Shown: positions 9,110-19,799 of the stretch, piece after piece
How the letters are laid out: each line of letters starts with the position of its first letter
Numbering within the stretch: position 1 is the first letter of the stretch
DNA from: Streptomyces sp. NRRL F-6492
GTDB taxonomy: Bacteria > Actinomycetota > Actinomycetes > Streptomycetales > Streptomycetaceae
Direction of reading: 5' to 3'
NCBI RefSeq assembly: GCF_001280125.1
Contig: NZ_LGEG01000231.1
Location: 1 to 52,835, forward strand
Length of the DNA: 52,835 nt
Translations under genes and position numbers: made by a program
Notes under the pieces: model-generated
What the model saw: only the letters and a program-made list of their open reading frames with translations
The model's database searches: none
Told to the model about the DNA's origin: nothing

Positions 9110-10591
9110 ATGAACGCGAATCGCCATGAAACCAGCGGACCCTCCCGTACCCAGCAGATCACCCTGCGAGGCCCGGCCGAACTGGCCGACGCCCTCCCGT
9201 TCATGCTGGGCTTCCACCCCACCGACTCGGTCGTCCTGGTCGCCCTCCACGGCGAGCGCGGCCGTTTCGGCGGCCGCGTCAGGCTCGGCATCCCGAGCTC
9301 GCCCCGCGAATGGGCCTCCACCGCCGACCACCTCGCCGAGTGCCTCGTCGAGGGAGGCGCCAGGGCCGGTGCCCGACCGGACGGCATCGTCGTCTTCCTC
9401 TGCCAGGACCCGGCCCCCGGCGAGACGGGCCGCCGGGTCATGGAGCGGCTGCGTCCCTTCGCGCAGCGACTGCGCACCGCCTGCGGCGCCCTCGACATCC
9501 CCGTCTACGAAGCCCTCTGCATCTCCGACGGCCTCTACTTCTCCTACTGCTGCCCCGACGCGCGCTGCTGCCCGCCCGACGGCACCCCGCTCGCGCTCAG
9601 CGGCACGACGGTGATGGCGGCGACCGCCGCGTACGCCGGAGTGCGGGTGCGGGGCTCCCTGCGGGACATGGAAGCCCGGCTGAAGCCGGCCGGCGGCCCC
9701 GGCGAGGAAGAGCAGCGGACCGCGCTCGACGCGGCCGCCGCCTCGATCGTCCCCCGGCTCCTCGAAGACCCCGAGGGCAGGGAACGGACGGAGGTGCGCG
9801 AGAGGACACTGGATCTCGCCCGCGGAATCCTCCGCCGATTCGCCAACCCGGACACCCCGAAGATCCCGAAGCTCCGCAAGGACCCGAAGGACCCGAAGGT
9901 CCCGGCGGTCCCGGCGGTCCCGACGGGCGTGACAGGCATGACGGGTGTGACGATCCCAGGAAGGCCCGTCACCGACACGGCCGAGGGCGCGACGACCGAC
10001 GCGGCCGACGACGCCCTGATCACGTCCGACGAGGCCGCCGCGCTCGTCCTCGGCCTCCAGGACCGGGTCACCCGGGACCGCGCCGCCGAATGGATGGAGG
10101 GCTGGGAGGGCACCGCCGCCCTGCGCCTCTGGCGCGTCCTGGCCCGGCGCTGCGTCACTCCCTACCAGGAGTACGCCGCCGCTCCCCTCGCCCTCGTGGG
10201 CTGGACCGCCTGGTCCACCGGCGACGAGCCGACGGCCCGGGTCGCCCTCGGCCTCGCACTCGACGCCGACCCCGAATACGTCTTCGCCCAACTGCTCCAC
10301 CAGGCGTGCAACGAGGGCCTCGACCCCGAATCGCTCCGCTCCTGCCTGAGGAGCGAGCGGGACTCCCGCACCACCTCGGAGCAGCCCTCCCCGGCGTCCT
10401 CCCGGCGGGTCAGGACGCGCGCCTCCCACCGGCGGGGAACCCTCCCGACCCTCGGCAGGGCGGGGCGGCAGACCGGGGCGAGGGACCGGCGGGCGGCTGC
10501 CGGAGTCCGGCCCGGCGGACCCGCCACCGACAGGCCCGGGGGCGGTTCCCCGCAGCACGGCGGACAGCGCGGCACCAGGAGCGGCCGATGA
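9110..10591 (+). CDS. DUF4192 domain-containing protein
   Basis: A 493-residue protein of the actinobacterial DUF4192 family, recognised by the opening ITLRGPAELADALPFMLGFHPTD and the following segment DSVVLVALHGERGRFGGRVRLG. The DUF4192 core covers about residues 15-370, interrupted near residues 245-285 by a Pro/Lys-rich stretch with repeated DPK and VPAVP. The tail after residue 420 is basic and low in complexity. The biochemical function of the family is unknown. A GTG at 9056 in the same frame would add 18 residues that overlap the DnaA-box arm; I prefer the ATG at 9110 because homologues as I remember them start near it. It is followed on the same strand by the glycosidase-like and NUDIX genes. 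Confidence 0.85.
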   Translation: MNANRHETSGPSRTQQITLRGPAELADALPFMLGFHPTDSVVLVALHGERGRFGGRVRLGIPSSPREWASTADHLAECLVEGGARAGARPDGIVVFLCQDPAPGETGRRVMERLRPFAQRLRTACGALDIPVYEALCISDGLYFSYCCPDARCCPPDGTPLALSGTTVMAATAAYAGVRVRGSLRDMEARLKPAGGPGEEEQRTALDAAAASIVPRLLEDPEGRERTEVRERTLDLARGILRRFANPDTPKIPKLRKDPKDPKVPAVPAVPTGVTGMTGVTIPGRPVTDTAEGATTDAADDALITSDEAAALVLGLQDRVTRDRAAEWMEGWEGTAALRLWRVLARRCVTPYQEYAAAPLALVGWTAWSTGDEPTARVALGLALDADPEYVFAQLLHQACNEGLDPESLRSCLRSERDSRTTSEQPSPASSRRVRTRASHRRGTLPTLGRAGRQTGARDRRAAAGVRPGGPATDRPGGGSPQHGGQRGTRSGR

Positions 10592-10706
10592 CGACCGTGA
10601 CCCGGCCGCCCGCGGACGCGTTCAGCTCTCTGGCGGAGACGTACGAACCGTGCCGCCGACACTCCGCCGGCCGTCCGGTCCGCACAGAGAGCACCCCGCA
10701 CCCGCC

Positions 10707-12764
10707 ATGGCCCCCAGCCCCGTCCCGGCCCCCGGCCGCCCCACCGGCCCTCCGGTCGGCCCCGCCCCCGGCGCCGCGCTCCCGCGCGCGGCACGCCCGA
10801 TGGAACTCCCCTCGGTGCACGGCGCGCTCGTCTGCGTCGCCCTGCCCGCCCTCGCCGTCTGCGCCGAGCACGGCCAGCTCACCGGCGAGGGGCCCGAGGG
10901 CGTGTACGCGGCGGGGCGGCGGCTCCTCTCCCGCTCTGTCCTGCGGGTGGCGGGCCGGGAACCCGTCGCCCTCCAGGGCCGCATGGCGTCCGCCGACCGG
11001 GCGGTGTTCCTCGGCGTCCTGCGCGTCCCCGGAGAAGCGGGACCCGACCCCGGCCTCACCGTCGAACGCACGCGGAGCGCCGACGGCACCGAGCGGATCA
11101 CCCTGCGGAGCGCCGCCGCCCGCCCGCTCCGGCTCCCCGTGGAAATCGCTCTGGGCACGGATCTCGCGGACCTGGGCGCGGTGGCGACCGGCAGACCCGG
11201 ACCCGAACTCACGGCGAGCGTCCACGGAACAGGACTGCGCTGGACCGGAGGCGACGGACGGGCCGCCGCCGTCACCGCGGATCCCGCGCCCGCGGACGCC
11301 CTGGCGGCGGCGGGCGTCCTGCGCTGGGAGGCCGAGTTGGCTCCCGGAGCCGCGTTCACGATCCGGCTCCGGGTGCGAGGAGAGACGACGGCCCGCTCCA
11401 CGGGCTCCCCGGGTGCGGGCCCCGGGCGACCGGGCGGCCATCTGCTCGCCGAGGCCCTGGCCGAGGCCGACGACCCGCGCCCCGGTGAACTGCTGCGCGC
11501 GTCCGTCGAGGACCTGCGGGCCCTGCTCCAGCGCACCCCGGAGCACCCCGCGGACGTGTACCTCGCCGCAGGCGTCCCCTGGCGCTGCGGACCGGTCACC
11601 GCCGAGGCGCTCTGGGCGGCCCGCATGGTCCTTCCCCTCGGCACCCGGCTCGCCGCCACCACCCTGCGCGCCCTCGGCCGCACCCAACTCCCCGGAGAAG
11701 AAGCCGAGTCCGGCCGCATTCCCGGGCCCCTCAGAGACGCGGGGCCCCAGCTCCCGCCCCGCTGCACGGGCGTCGAGGCCACGCTCGCCTTCCCGGCCGT
11801 GCTCGCCGAGGCCCGCCGCTGGGGGCTGCCGTCGGCGGACCTGGAGGAACTGCTCCCCGTCGCGGAGCGCTGCCTCGGCTGGCTGCGCCGCGCCGCCGGC
11901 CCGGACGGCCTCGTGCCGGACCCGGGGCCCACCGGGCCCCGGCGGGCCGAGACGCAGGCGCACGCGCACCGGGCGGCGCTGCTCGGCGCGGACCTCCTCG
12001 ACGACTGCGGGAGACCGGGCGGCGACGCGCTGCGCGACACGGCGAGGACACTGCGCGAACGGTTCCGGCGCGCGTTCTGGATCGACGACCGGGCGGGCGG
12101 CCGACCGGTCCTCGCCCGCGCGGCGGACGGCCGGACCTGGTCCCGGACGGGTGGCTGGGCGGCGCACCTGCTCGACACCGGGCTGCTGGGCGGCGGCCGG
12201 TACGCGCAGGGCCTGCTGGACCGGGCGGAGACCGAGCGGGTGGCCCGGCTCCTCGGCACCCCGGCCCTCGACTCCGGCTGGGGACTGCGGGGCCTGGGCG
12301 CCGAGGAGCCGGGCCACAACCCCTTCGGCCACCGCACGGGCGCGGTCCGGACCCACGACACGGCGGTCGCCGTGGCCGGCCTCGCCGCCGCGGGACACGA
12401 GAAGGAGGCCGCCTCCCTGCTCAAGGGACTGCTCGACGCGGCGGAGGCCTTCGACCACCGGCTTCCCGAGATGTACGCGGGCGAGCGGCGGACGACGGGC
12501 GGACGCCCGGTGCCCCACCCGGCCGCGTGCCGGCCGGCGGCCGTCGCGGCCGCCGGGGCGGTGCACGCCCTTCTCGCCCTCGCCGGTGTCCGACCCGACG
12601 TCCCGGGCCGGTCCGTCTCGGTGCGCCCGCTGTCCTCCGCGCCCTTCGGGGCGATCCGCCTGGCGGGTCTCGTGGTCGCGGGCGAGCCCTTCGCCGTGCG
12701 GGTGAGCAGGCTCGGTCTCGGTATGGTCGAGGAGGCCGCAGAGGGCCTTCAGCTGGGAGTGTGA
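10707..12764 (+). CDS. Glycogen debranching N-terminal domain (GDE_N_bis) family protein
   Basis: About 685 residues. After a Pro-rich leader the segment MELPSVHGALVCVALPALAVC begins an all-beta N-terminal domain of the amylo-alpha-1,6-glucosidase/GDE_N_bis type (about residues 32-230). An alpha/alpha-toroid-like glycosidase part follows (about 260-650), with VYLAAGVPW, LAFPAVLAEARRWGLP and the glycine-rich segment GLRGLGAEEPGHNPFGHRTGAV. Family members act on alpha-glucan or glycogen-like polymers; the exact substrate is not known. The start could be 10650, 10707 or 10800, and none has a strong ribosome binding site. The gene ends four bases before the extended NUDIX frame. Confidence 0.75.
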   Translation: MAPSPVPAPGRPTGPPVGPAPGAALPRAARPMELPSVHGALVCVALPALAVCAEHGQLTGEGPEGVYAAGRRLLSRSVLRVAGREPVALQGRMASADRAVFLGVLRVPGEAGPDPGLTVERTRSADGTERITLRSAAARPLRLPVEIALGTDLADLGAVATGRPGPELTASVHGTGLRWTGGDGRAAAVTADPAPADALAAAGVLRWEAELAPGAAFTIRLRVRGETTARSTGSPGAGPGRPGGHLLAEALAEADDPRPGELLRASVEDLRALLQRTPEHPADVYLAAGVPWRCGPVTAEALWAARMVLPLGTRLAATTLRALGRTQLPGEEAESGRIPGPLRDAGPQLPPRCTGVEATLAFPAVLAEARRWGLPSADLEELLPVAERCLGWLRRAAGPDGLVPDPGPTGPRRAETQAHAHRAALLGADLLDDCGRPGGDALRDTARTLRERFRRAFWIDDRAGGRPVLARAADGRTWSRTGGWAAHLLDTGLLGGGRYAQGLLDRAETERVARLLGTPALDSGWGLRGLGAEEPGHNPFGHRTGAVRTHDTAVAVAGLAAAGHEKEAASLLKGLLDAAEAFDHRLPEMYAGERRTTGGRPVPHPAACRPAAVAAAGAVHALLALAGVRPDVPGRSVSVRPLSSAPFGAIRLAGLVVAGEPFAVRVSRLGLGMVEEAAEGLQLGV

Positions 12765-12801
12765 CGGGATGGCGGGCACGGACACGAGGGAAGCTTCGCG
12801 G

Positions 12802-12849
12802 CACCCCGGAGAACACCCCGGAGAACACCCCGGAGAACACCCCGGGGAA
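12802..12849. repeat. Four tandem 12-base repeats upstream of the NUDIX gene
   Basis: Unit CACCCCGGAGAA, three perfect copies and a fourth with one A-to-G change. The array lies between the glycosidase stop and the NUDIX promoter. If the NUDIX protein began at the upstream ATG (12769) the array would encode a repeated GEHP. I regard it as non-coding spacer. Confidence 0.9.
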
Positions 12850-12897
12850 GTCGTCGCCGAAGATTCCACGGGGCATGTTTATCGTCAGGAAGACGAC

Positions 12898-12903
12898 TAT
12901 GAT
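12898..12903 (+). promoter_or_regulatory. -10 element for leaderless NUDIX transcript
   Basis: TATGAT ends seven bases before the ATG at 12910, and no ribosome binding site precedes that ATG. This is the arrangement of a leaderless actinobacterial gene. The short inverted repeat TCGTC-AGGAA-GACGA overlaps the upstream edge and could be an operator for the winged-helix part of the protein itself. Confidence 0.45.
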
Positions 12904-12909
12904 CGCGGC

Positions 12910-13674
12910 ATGCCTCCCTACGACCCGTCGGCCTTTCCGCCCTTCGCCGTCACCGTCGATCTGGTCGTGCTCACCGTGCGGCGCCACGCGCTCTGCACCT
13001 TGGTCGTACGGCGGGGAGAGACGCCGTTCCAGGGACGTTGGGCCCTGCCCGGCGGCTTCGTGCGGGCGGAGGAGGACCTCGGCGCCGCGGCGGCGCGCGA
13101 ACTGGTCGAGGAGACCGGCCTCCGCGCGTACGACCCGGCCGCCCCTTCCCCCGTACCGAGCAACGGCGCACACCTGGAGCAGCTGGCGACGTACGGGGCG
13201 CCCGACCGCGACCCCCGGATGCGCGTGGTGAGCGTCGCGCACCTGGCCCTCGCCCCGGACCTGCCCGCGCCCAGGGCGGGCGGTGACGCCAACAGCGCCC
13301 GCTGGGCCCCCGTCGAGGAACTGCTCGGGGAGGACGCGGCCGCCGGCGCCGGGGGAGCGGGGACGCTCGCCTTCGACCACTCCCGGATCCTCGCGGACGG
13401 GGTGGAGCGCGCCCGCTCCAAGATCGAGTACTCCTCCCTGGCCACGGCCTTCTGCCCGCCGGAGTTCACGGTCGGAGAACTGCGGCGCGTCTACGAGGCC
13501 GTCTGGGGGGTCACCCTGGATCCGCGTAACTTCCACCGCAAGGTGACCGGCACGCCCGGTTTCCTGGTCCCGGCCGGAGGCACCACCACCCGTCAGGGTG
13601 GGCGTCCCGCCCAGCTCTTCAGGGCAGGTGGGGCCACCCTCCTCAACCCGCCCATGCTGCGTCCCGAGGTCTGA
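12910..13674 (+). CDS. NUDIX hydrolase with C-terminal winged helix (NrtR-like)
   Basis: 254 residues. The NUDIX domain spans about residues 10-150, with the box around GGFVRAEEDLGAAAARELVEETG (the key GX5EX7REVXEEXG pattern is matched). The C-terminal part (about 160-235) contains FTVGELRRVYEAVWGVTLDPRNF, the winged-helix signature of NrtR-type regulators, where the NUDIX domain binds an NAD-metabolism ligand such as ADP-ribose and the winged helix binds DNA. It may be a transcription factor, an active pyrophosphatase, or both. The start is set by the -10 element just upstream; the frame remains open to 12769 through a repetitive stretch that looks unlike a protein N-terminus. Confidence 0.88.
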   Translation: MPPYDPSAFPPFAVTVDLVVLTVRRHALCTLVVRRGETPFQGRWALPGGFVRAEEDLGAAAARELVEETGLRAYDPAAPSPVPSNGAHLEQLATYGAPDRDPRMRVVSVAHLALAPDLPAPRAGGDANSARWAPVEELLGEDAAAGAGGAGTLAFDHSRILADGVERARSKIEYSSLATAFCPPEFTVGELRRVYEAVWGVTLDPRNFHRKVTGTPGFLVPAGGTTTRQGGRPAQLFRAGGATLLNPPMLRPEV

Positions 13675-13795
13675 GGGAGGGGGCATCCGGCGCCCCAGGG
13701 CACCAACCCTGCGCGGAAAGTCCGAAATGTCGCGTTATCTTGCTGCGATAGCGCCGCCCTGCCGCGGAGCGGTGTCACCTACCGCGAGAGAAGCG

Positions 13796-15646
13796 ATGCT
13801 CCAGGCAATCGGACTGACCAGCACTCCCCGCAGCGAGCGCCCGCCCGCCGTGGACGATCTGACCTTCGAGGCCCGGCCGGGCGCCGTGACCGCTCTCCTC
13901 GGCCCCTCGGGCTCCGGCAAGACCACCGCCCTCCGGCTCATGCTCGAACTCGAGCCGGGGCGCGGGATCACCTACTTCCGCGGCCGGCCGCTGCACCGCA
14001 TCGCCCGCCCTTCCCGTGAGGTCGGCGTGCTCCTCGGCGACGTCCCCGGCCACCCCTCCCGCACGCTCCGGGGCCAGCTCCGGATGCTCTGCGCCGCCAC
14101 CGGGGTTCCCTCCTCCCGGGCCGAGGAACTGCTGCGGAGCGTGGGCCTCGCCGGTCTGGAGCGCCGGCCGATCGGCACCCTGCCGATCGGCGCGGACCGT
14201 CGACTCGGCCTCGCCTCCGCCCTGTTGGGAGACCCCCACACGCTGCTGCTCGACGAGCCGGGCGCCGGTCTCGCCGCGTCCGAGAGCGCGTGGCTGTACG
14301 AGTTCCTGCGCGCCCATGCCTCCGGGGGAGGCACGGTGCTCTACACCACGGCGGACCCCAAGGACGCCGTCCGCAACGCCGACCGGGTCGTCACCCTCGA
14401 CGGCGGCCGGCTCGTCGCCGCCCAGGAGACCGCCGAGTTCGCCCGGACCCGGCTGCGCCCCCGGGTCACCGTCCGCACCCCGCACGCCGCGCGCCTGGCC
14501 TCGGTCGTGGCCCAGGAGGCGAGGGCCGCCCGTCGCCCGGTCGAGGTGGTCGCGGAGGACGGCAACCGGCTGTCCGTCTACGGCAGCGACTGCGCGTCCG
14601 TCGGCGACACGGCCTTCCGCCACGGCGTACCGGTCCACCACCTCGCCGACGAGACGGGGGACACCGGTACGGCCGGTGCGCCCGGCACCGACGCCGCCGC
14701 GGGGATCGGGCAGGGTGCCCAGGGGGACGGCGCCCACGGGGAACCCGCGGCCGGACCGCATGCCACCGCACCCGTGCACACCCCCACCTCTGTGGCACAG
14801 GGCGTCGAAACGCCTTCCGCGGCCGTCGCCCGCGACGTCCCGGCGGAGCCGCCGGTCACCGCCCGGCGGCCGATGCGCTCGCCCCTGCGCCCGCTCCGTT
14901 ACGAGGTCCACCGGCTCCTGGGCGTGCCGTCCACACCGCTCGTCGTGGCGGGTGTCCTCCTCGTCTCCGTGACGTTCTCCCTGCTCCTTGGGCGGAGCGG
15001 CCGCACCGCGCTGCCCGCCGTCCTCGCCGGTTGGTCCGCGATCTCCCCGCTGCCGCCGGCCGCTCTGGGGGCCGGGCTGCTCGGCGCCTTCTCCTTCGCG
15101 GAGGAGTACCGCCACCCCGCGCTCACCACGGGCCGCGGAGCCGTGCCCCGCAGGCCGGGCCTGCTGTTCGCGAAGCTCGCCGTGGCGGCGGCCGTCGCCC
15201 TCCTGCTCGGGGCGCTCGTCGTCGCGGTCGACCTGGGGGCCCTGCGGCTCTTCTACGGAACCGAGTTGATCCCCGTACCGAGGAAATGGCCGACGCTCTG
15301 TGCGAATTGGTTGGGCCTGCTCGTCGGTTGCGCCTGGGCCGGAGTGCTCGGCGCCGGGGTGTTCCGGGCCGCCGCGGCCGGAGTGGCGGCGGTCCTCGCC
15401 GTACCGGTCGCCTTCGTTCCGCTGCTGCAGAAGGTGCTGACGGGCCCCTCGGTGCGGTCGGCGGCCGGACTCCCGTCGCGGCTGCGCGAGTTCGTGGGCC
15501 CGCACTGGTCCCCGGCCGTGGACCGCTGGCTGACCGGGGCGCTGCGGGTGCTCGGGCAGCCCGCGGGGGTGGCGCTCTCCCTGACGTTGACGGGGTTGTT
15601 CTGCGCTTATGTGTTCACCGGCCTTCGTCGCAGAGCCCGTTGGTGA
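13796..15646 (+). CDS. ABC transporter ATPase fused to a membrane domain
   Basis: 616 residues. The nucleotide-binding domain occupies about residues 1-225: Walker A is GPSGSGKTT, Walker B is LLLDEPGAGL. The usual LSGGQ signature is replaced by LPIGADRR, so ATP hydrolysis may be altered. Residues 230-380 form a linker with a Gly/Ala/Thr-rich low-complexity section. The C-terminal part (about 400-610) has five or six hydrophobic segments (for example LVVAGVLLVSVTFSLLLG and LAVAAAVALLLGALVVAV), an ABC-2-like permease. A purine-rich GAGAGAA site precedes the ATG. It is a full half-transporter by itself and is probably an exporter; the substrate is unknown. The upstream frame to 13598 overlaps the NUDIX gene and is not used. 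Confidence 0.85.
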   Translation: MLQAIGLTSTPRSERPPAVDDLTFEARPGAVTALLGPSGSGKTTALRLMLELEPGRGITYFRGRPLHRIARPSREVGVLLGDVPGHPSRTLRGQLRMLCAATGVPSSRAEELLRSVGLAGLERRPIGTLPIGADRRLGLASALLGDPHTLLLDEPGAGLAASESAWLYEFLRAHASGGGTVLYTTADPKDAVRNADRVVTLDGGRLVAAQETAEFARTRLRPRVTVRTPHAARLASVVAQEARAARRPVEVVAEDGNRLSVYGSDCASVGDTAFRHGVPVHHLADETGDTGTAGAPGTDAAAGIGQGAQGDGAHGEPAAGPHATAPVHTPTSVAQGVETPSAAVARDVPAEPPVTARRPMRSPLRPLRYEVHRLLGVPSTPLVVAGVLLVSVTFSLLLGRSGRTALPAVLAGWSAISPLPPAALGAGLLGAFSFAEEYRHPALTTGRGAVPRRPGLLFAKLAVAAAVALLLGALVVAVDLGALRLFYGTELIPVPRKWPTLCANWLGLLVGCAWAGVLGAGVFRAAAAGVAAVLAVPVAFVPLLQKVLTGPSVRSAAGLPSRLREFVGPHWSPAVDRWLTGALRVLGQPAGVALSLTLTGLFCAYVFTGLRRRARW

Positions 15647-15806
15647 TCGCGCACGGACCGAAAGGTTCCGGGTCGCCGTCAACTGACATGAGATATGCGC
15701 CTTATGTCCGATTAATCGTCAATTGTGTAAGGGGTGCCGATCACCCTTTCGTGTGCTTTTCACCAAAGACCTCAAGGGCCGCGGAGACAGCGCCGACAAA
15801 GGATGC

Positions 15807-16694
15807 GTGAGTACCCTTGCGCACACCATGATGACCGCCGCCCGCTCCGTCGACTCCGGCCTCGGCGCCCCGGGCGATCTCGACCGCTACCCCTACGCGG
15901 AGGCCCCCGCCGCCGGCCGCGTGGGCCCGCCCTCCTGGGAGGGGGTGGACACCGACCTGGGCCGCGTCGGCCGCAGGAGCGCGGGCAACCGCGGGCGCGG
16001 CCTGCACGGGCAGCTCGTCCAGCAGCTCGGACAGATGATCGTCTCCGGCGACCTCGGAGCCGACCGCCCGCTCGTTCCCGAGGAGATCGGCCAGCGGTTC
16101 GAGGTCTCGCGCACCGTCGTGCGGGAGTCGCTCCGCGTCCTCGAGGCGAAGGGGCTCGTCAGCGCCCGCCCCAACGTCGGCACCCGGGTCAGGCCCGTCA
16201 GCGACTGGAACCTCCTCGACCCCGACATCATCGAGTGGCGCGCCTTCGGCCCGCAGCGGGACGACCAGCGCCGCGAGCTGAACGAGCTGCGCTGGACGAT
16301 CGAGCCCCTGGCCGCCCGTCTCGCCGCCGGACACGGCCGCGAGGACGTGCAGCAGCGCCTCGCCGACATGGTCGAGATCATGGGCCACGCGTTCGCCCAG
16401 GGGGACGGCATCACCTTCTCCCGGGCCGACACCGAGTTCCACTCGCTCCTCATCCAGCTCGCCGGGAACCGCATGCTGGAGCACCTCTCCGGCATCGTCT
16501 CCGCCGCGCTCCAGGTCTCCGGCGGCCCCGCCACCGGCTGCGACCGGCCGAGCGAGGCCTGCCTCGCCCACCACGCCCGGATCGTGGACGCGCTCGCCGC
16601 CGGCGACGCGCAGGGCGCCGAGGCGGCCATGCGGCAGCTGCTCACGGTCCACCCCGAGGTGGAGCGTGTCGTTCCGGCTCCCCGCGAACACTGA
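15807..16694 (+). CDS. FadR-subfamily GntR transcriptional regulator
   Basis: 295 residues from a GTG start (VSTLAHTMMTAARS) preceded by AAAGGA. The winged HTH spans about residues 70-140, with LVPEEIGQRFEVSRTVVRESLRVL followed by the wing GLVSARPNVGTRVRP. The C-terminal FCD domain (about 155-280) is all-helical with the metal-ligand pattern D/H seen in EFHSLLIQ and ACLAHHARIVDAL, so it probably binds a small carboxylate with a metal ion. The effector is not known. The N-terminal 65 residues are an extension with no clear domain. It stands immediately upstream of the hrdB promoter region, in the same direction. Confidence 0.9.
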   Translation: MSTLAHTMMTAARSVDSGLGAPGDLDRYPYAEAPAAGRVGPPSWEGVDTDLGRVGRRSAGNRGRGLHGQLVQQLGQMIVSGDLGADRPLVPEEIGQRFEVSRTVVRESLRVLEAKGLVSARPNVGTRVRPVSDWNLLDPDIIEWRAFGPQRDDQRRELNELRWTIEPLAARLAAGHGREDVQQRLADMVEIMGHAFAQGDGITFSRADTEFHSLLIQLAGNRMLEHLSGIVSAALQVSGGPATGCDRPSEACLAHHARIVDALAAGDAQGAEAAMRQLLTVHPEVERVVPAPREH

Positions 16695-17073
16695 CCCGCG
16701 GGCCGTGGCCGGGAGCGAGAGGGCGTACGCGCCGCGTGTCACCGGATCCGGGCGCCGTCCTGGGAGCCCGGCAGGGCGGCCCCGGGGCGGCGCCCGACTT
16801 CCGAAGGTCGAAATGTACGCTGATCGACGGGTCTAGCCGTTTCCTCACCGATGAGGTGTGACTCGGGCCACGAAGATTGGGCGTAACACTCCTCCGGGCC
16901 GTGCGATGACCTAAGAGGTGACAGCCGAGGAAGGAATACAGCAGCCGACGGAGGCGCTGTGCAGTTCCCCGGTCCAGCCCGCGCCGTCGGCACATCCCCC
17001 GTCGACGGTCGTCGGCTCCAGCCCGATCCAGGGCGGGGCCGGAAGCCGTTTCCATCGTTCCGAGAGGTTGTTC
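16695..17073 (+). promoter_or_regulatory. hrdB upstream promoter region
   Basis: 379 bases without a gene between the GntR gene and hrdB. In other streptomycetes hrdB is read from more than one promoter, including a SigR-dependent one. Here TACGCT at 16816-16821 could be a -10 hexamer, and GGAAT near 16930 resembles half of a SigR -35 box, but I find no convincing partner for either. An inverted repeat CCTCA-N4-TGAGG lies at 16843-16856. The promoters are therefore inferred, not mapped. Confidence 0.4.
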
Positions 17074-18615
<1,542 letters not shown>

Positions 18616-18684
18616 CGCGACCGTCCCGGCCGGGACGGACCCGCCCCGGGCGGATCCGGATATCCGTACGAGACGCGCAGAGGT

Positions 18685-18734
18685 ACACCGAAGGGCCCGG
18701 TTCCCCGAAAGGGGGAGCCGGGCCCTTCGGGTGT
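18685..18734 (+). terminator. Rho-independent terminator after hrdB
   Basis: A long GC-rich hairpin. The left arm runs ACACCGAAGGGCCCGG and then TTCCCC, the loop is GAAA, and the right arm pairs almost without mismatch and ends CCCTTCGGGTGT. It lies 70 bases after the hrdB stop. A T-run is lacking, as is usual in Streptomyces. Confidence 0.85.
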
Positions 18735-18797
18735 GCGCCGGGGCTCCGGGTGCTGGACGCTGGGTGAATCGACATCACCGGAGAGTCAGGAGGCTTC

Positions 18798-19616
18798 ATG
18801 CGTGGTTCCCTCACCCGAGCGTTGACGGGTGCTCTGGGACTGATCACCGCGGCGGCGGGACACCTCGCCCTCGCCGCCCCCGCGGCCGCCGACGGCGTCG
18901 TGGTGGGCGGCCGCCAGGTCGGGATCACGGACGCGCCGTGGGTCGTGGCGCTGTCCAGCCGTGACCGGTTCGGGGGTACGCGCGCGGGACAGTTCTGCGG
19001 AGGCGTGGTCGTCGCGCCCACCAAGGTGCTCACCGCGGCCCACTGCCTGGGCCGGGAGGTGCTCGGCGGCGAGCCGTGGGAAGTGCGCGACTTCGCGGTC
19101 GTCGCCGGCCGCGCCTCGCTGCGCGGCCAGGGCGGCCAGGAGGTCCGCGTCTCCGACACGTGGATCAACCCCGACTACGACCCGACGACCAACTCGGGCG
19201 ATCTGGCGGTCCTGACCCTGGTGAGCCCGCTGCCGGAGTCGTACGTGATCGGTGTCGCCCGCGCGGGGGACACCGCGTACGCGCCCGGTACGGCGGCGGA
19301 CGTCTACGGCTGGGGCGACACGAGCGGCAGGGGGACCTACGCCTCCACGCTGCGGACGGCGCGCGTCCAGGTGCTGCCGGACACGGCGTGCGAGCGGGCG
19401 TACCCGGGCGGTTCCGGCGTCCGGTACCGGGGCGACACGATGGTGTGCGCGGGCGACCCCGGGGGCGGCAAGGACGCGTGCCAGGGGGACAGCGGAGGCC
19501 CGCTGGTGGCCGAGGGGCGCCTCATCGGCCTGGTGTCCTGGGGCAGCGGCTGCGGCGAGGCGGAGAACCCGGGCGTCTACACGCGCGTCTCGACGGTGCT
19601 GCCGGAACGCTTCTGA
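18798..19616 (+). CDS. Secreted trypsin-like serine protease (S1 family)
   Basis: 272 residues. The first 32 form a Sec signal peptide (Arg-containing start, hydrophobic core LITAAAGHLALAAPAAA, AxA cleavage site). The catalytic triad is His82 in TAAHC, Asp135 in NSGDLAVL and Ser232 in GDSGGP. Asp226, six residues before the serine, corresponds to the trypsin S1-pocket aspartate, so cleavage after Arg or Lys is expected. The mature enzyme begins near VVVGG, the usual activated N-terminus. Six cysteines could form three disulphides. GGAGG precedes the ATG. It is flanked by terminators on both sides and so is probably transcribed alone. Confidence 0.95.
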   Translation: MRGSLTRALTGALGLITAAAGHLALAAPAAADGVVVGGRQVGITDAPWVVALSSRDRFGGTRAGQFCGGVVVAPTKVLTAAHCLGREVLGGEPWEVRDFAVVAGRASLRGQGGQEVRVSDTWINPDYDPTTNSGDLAVLTLVSPLPESYVIGVARAGDTAYAPGTAADVYGWGDTSGRGTYASTLRTARVQVLPDTACERAYPGGSGVRYRGDTMVCAGDPGGGKDACQGDSGGPLVAEGRLIGLVSWGSGCGEAENPGVYTRVSTVLPERF

Positions 19617-19714
19617 GACGCGCCCGGGCTCGGGGAGGAGCGCCGGGACGGGCTCCGGAAGGCTTCTCCGAAGCGAGTTCCGGGTGCCACTCTGGAAGTC
19701 CTCCGGATACGAGA

Positions 19715-19754
19715 ACGGGCGGTCACTCCCCGCGGTACGGGGGTGACCGCCCGT
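19715..19754. terminator. Bidirectional terminator between protease and DUF7455 genes
   Basis: Inverted repeat with arms ACGGGCGGTCACTCCCC and GGGGGTGACCGCCCGT (near-perfect) and a short loop, located between two convergent genes and so able to serve both. Confidence 0.8.
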
Positions 19755-19799
19755 CGTCCGGTCAGCGACCGGCCCTGGGCTCGTCGTGGATGCGGGGCG

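Noticed and set aside
9005..10558. Long minus-strand open frame of 517 codons opposite the DUF4192 gene
   Set aside because: Gly/Arg/Ala-rich shadow of a GC-rich gene; the plus strand carries clear DUF4192 sequence.
12802..12849. 12-base repeats as a CRISPR array
   Set aside because: Units are directly adjacent with no spacers.
12769..12909. N-terminal extension of the NUDIX protein with repeated GEHP
   Set aside because: No ribosome binding site, low complexity, and a good -10 element stands inside it just before the preferred ATG.
16930..16960. SigR-type promoter (GGAAT...GTT) before hrdB
   Set aside because: GGAAT is present but no GTT lies at the required spacing, so it is mentioned only as weak.
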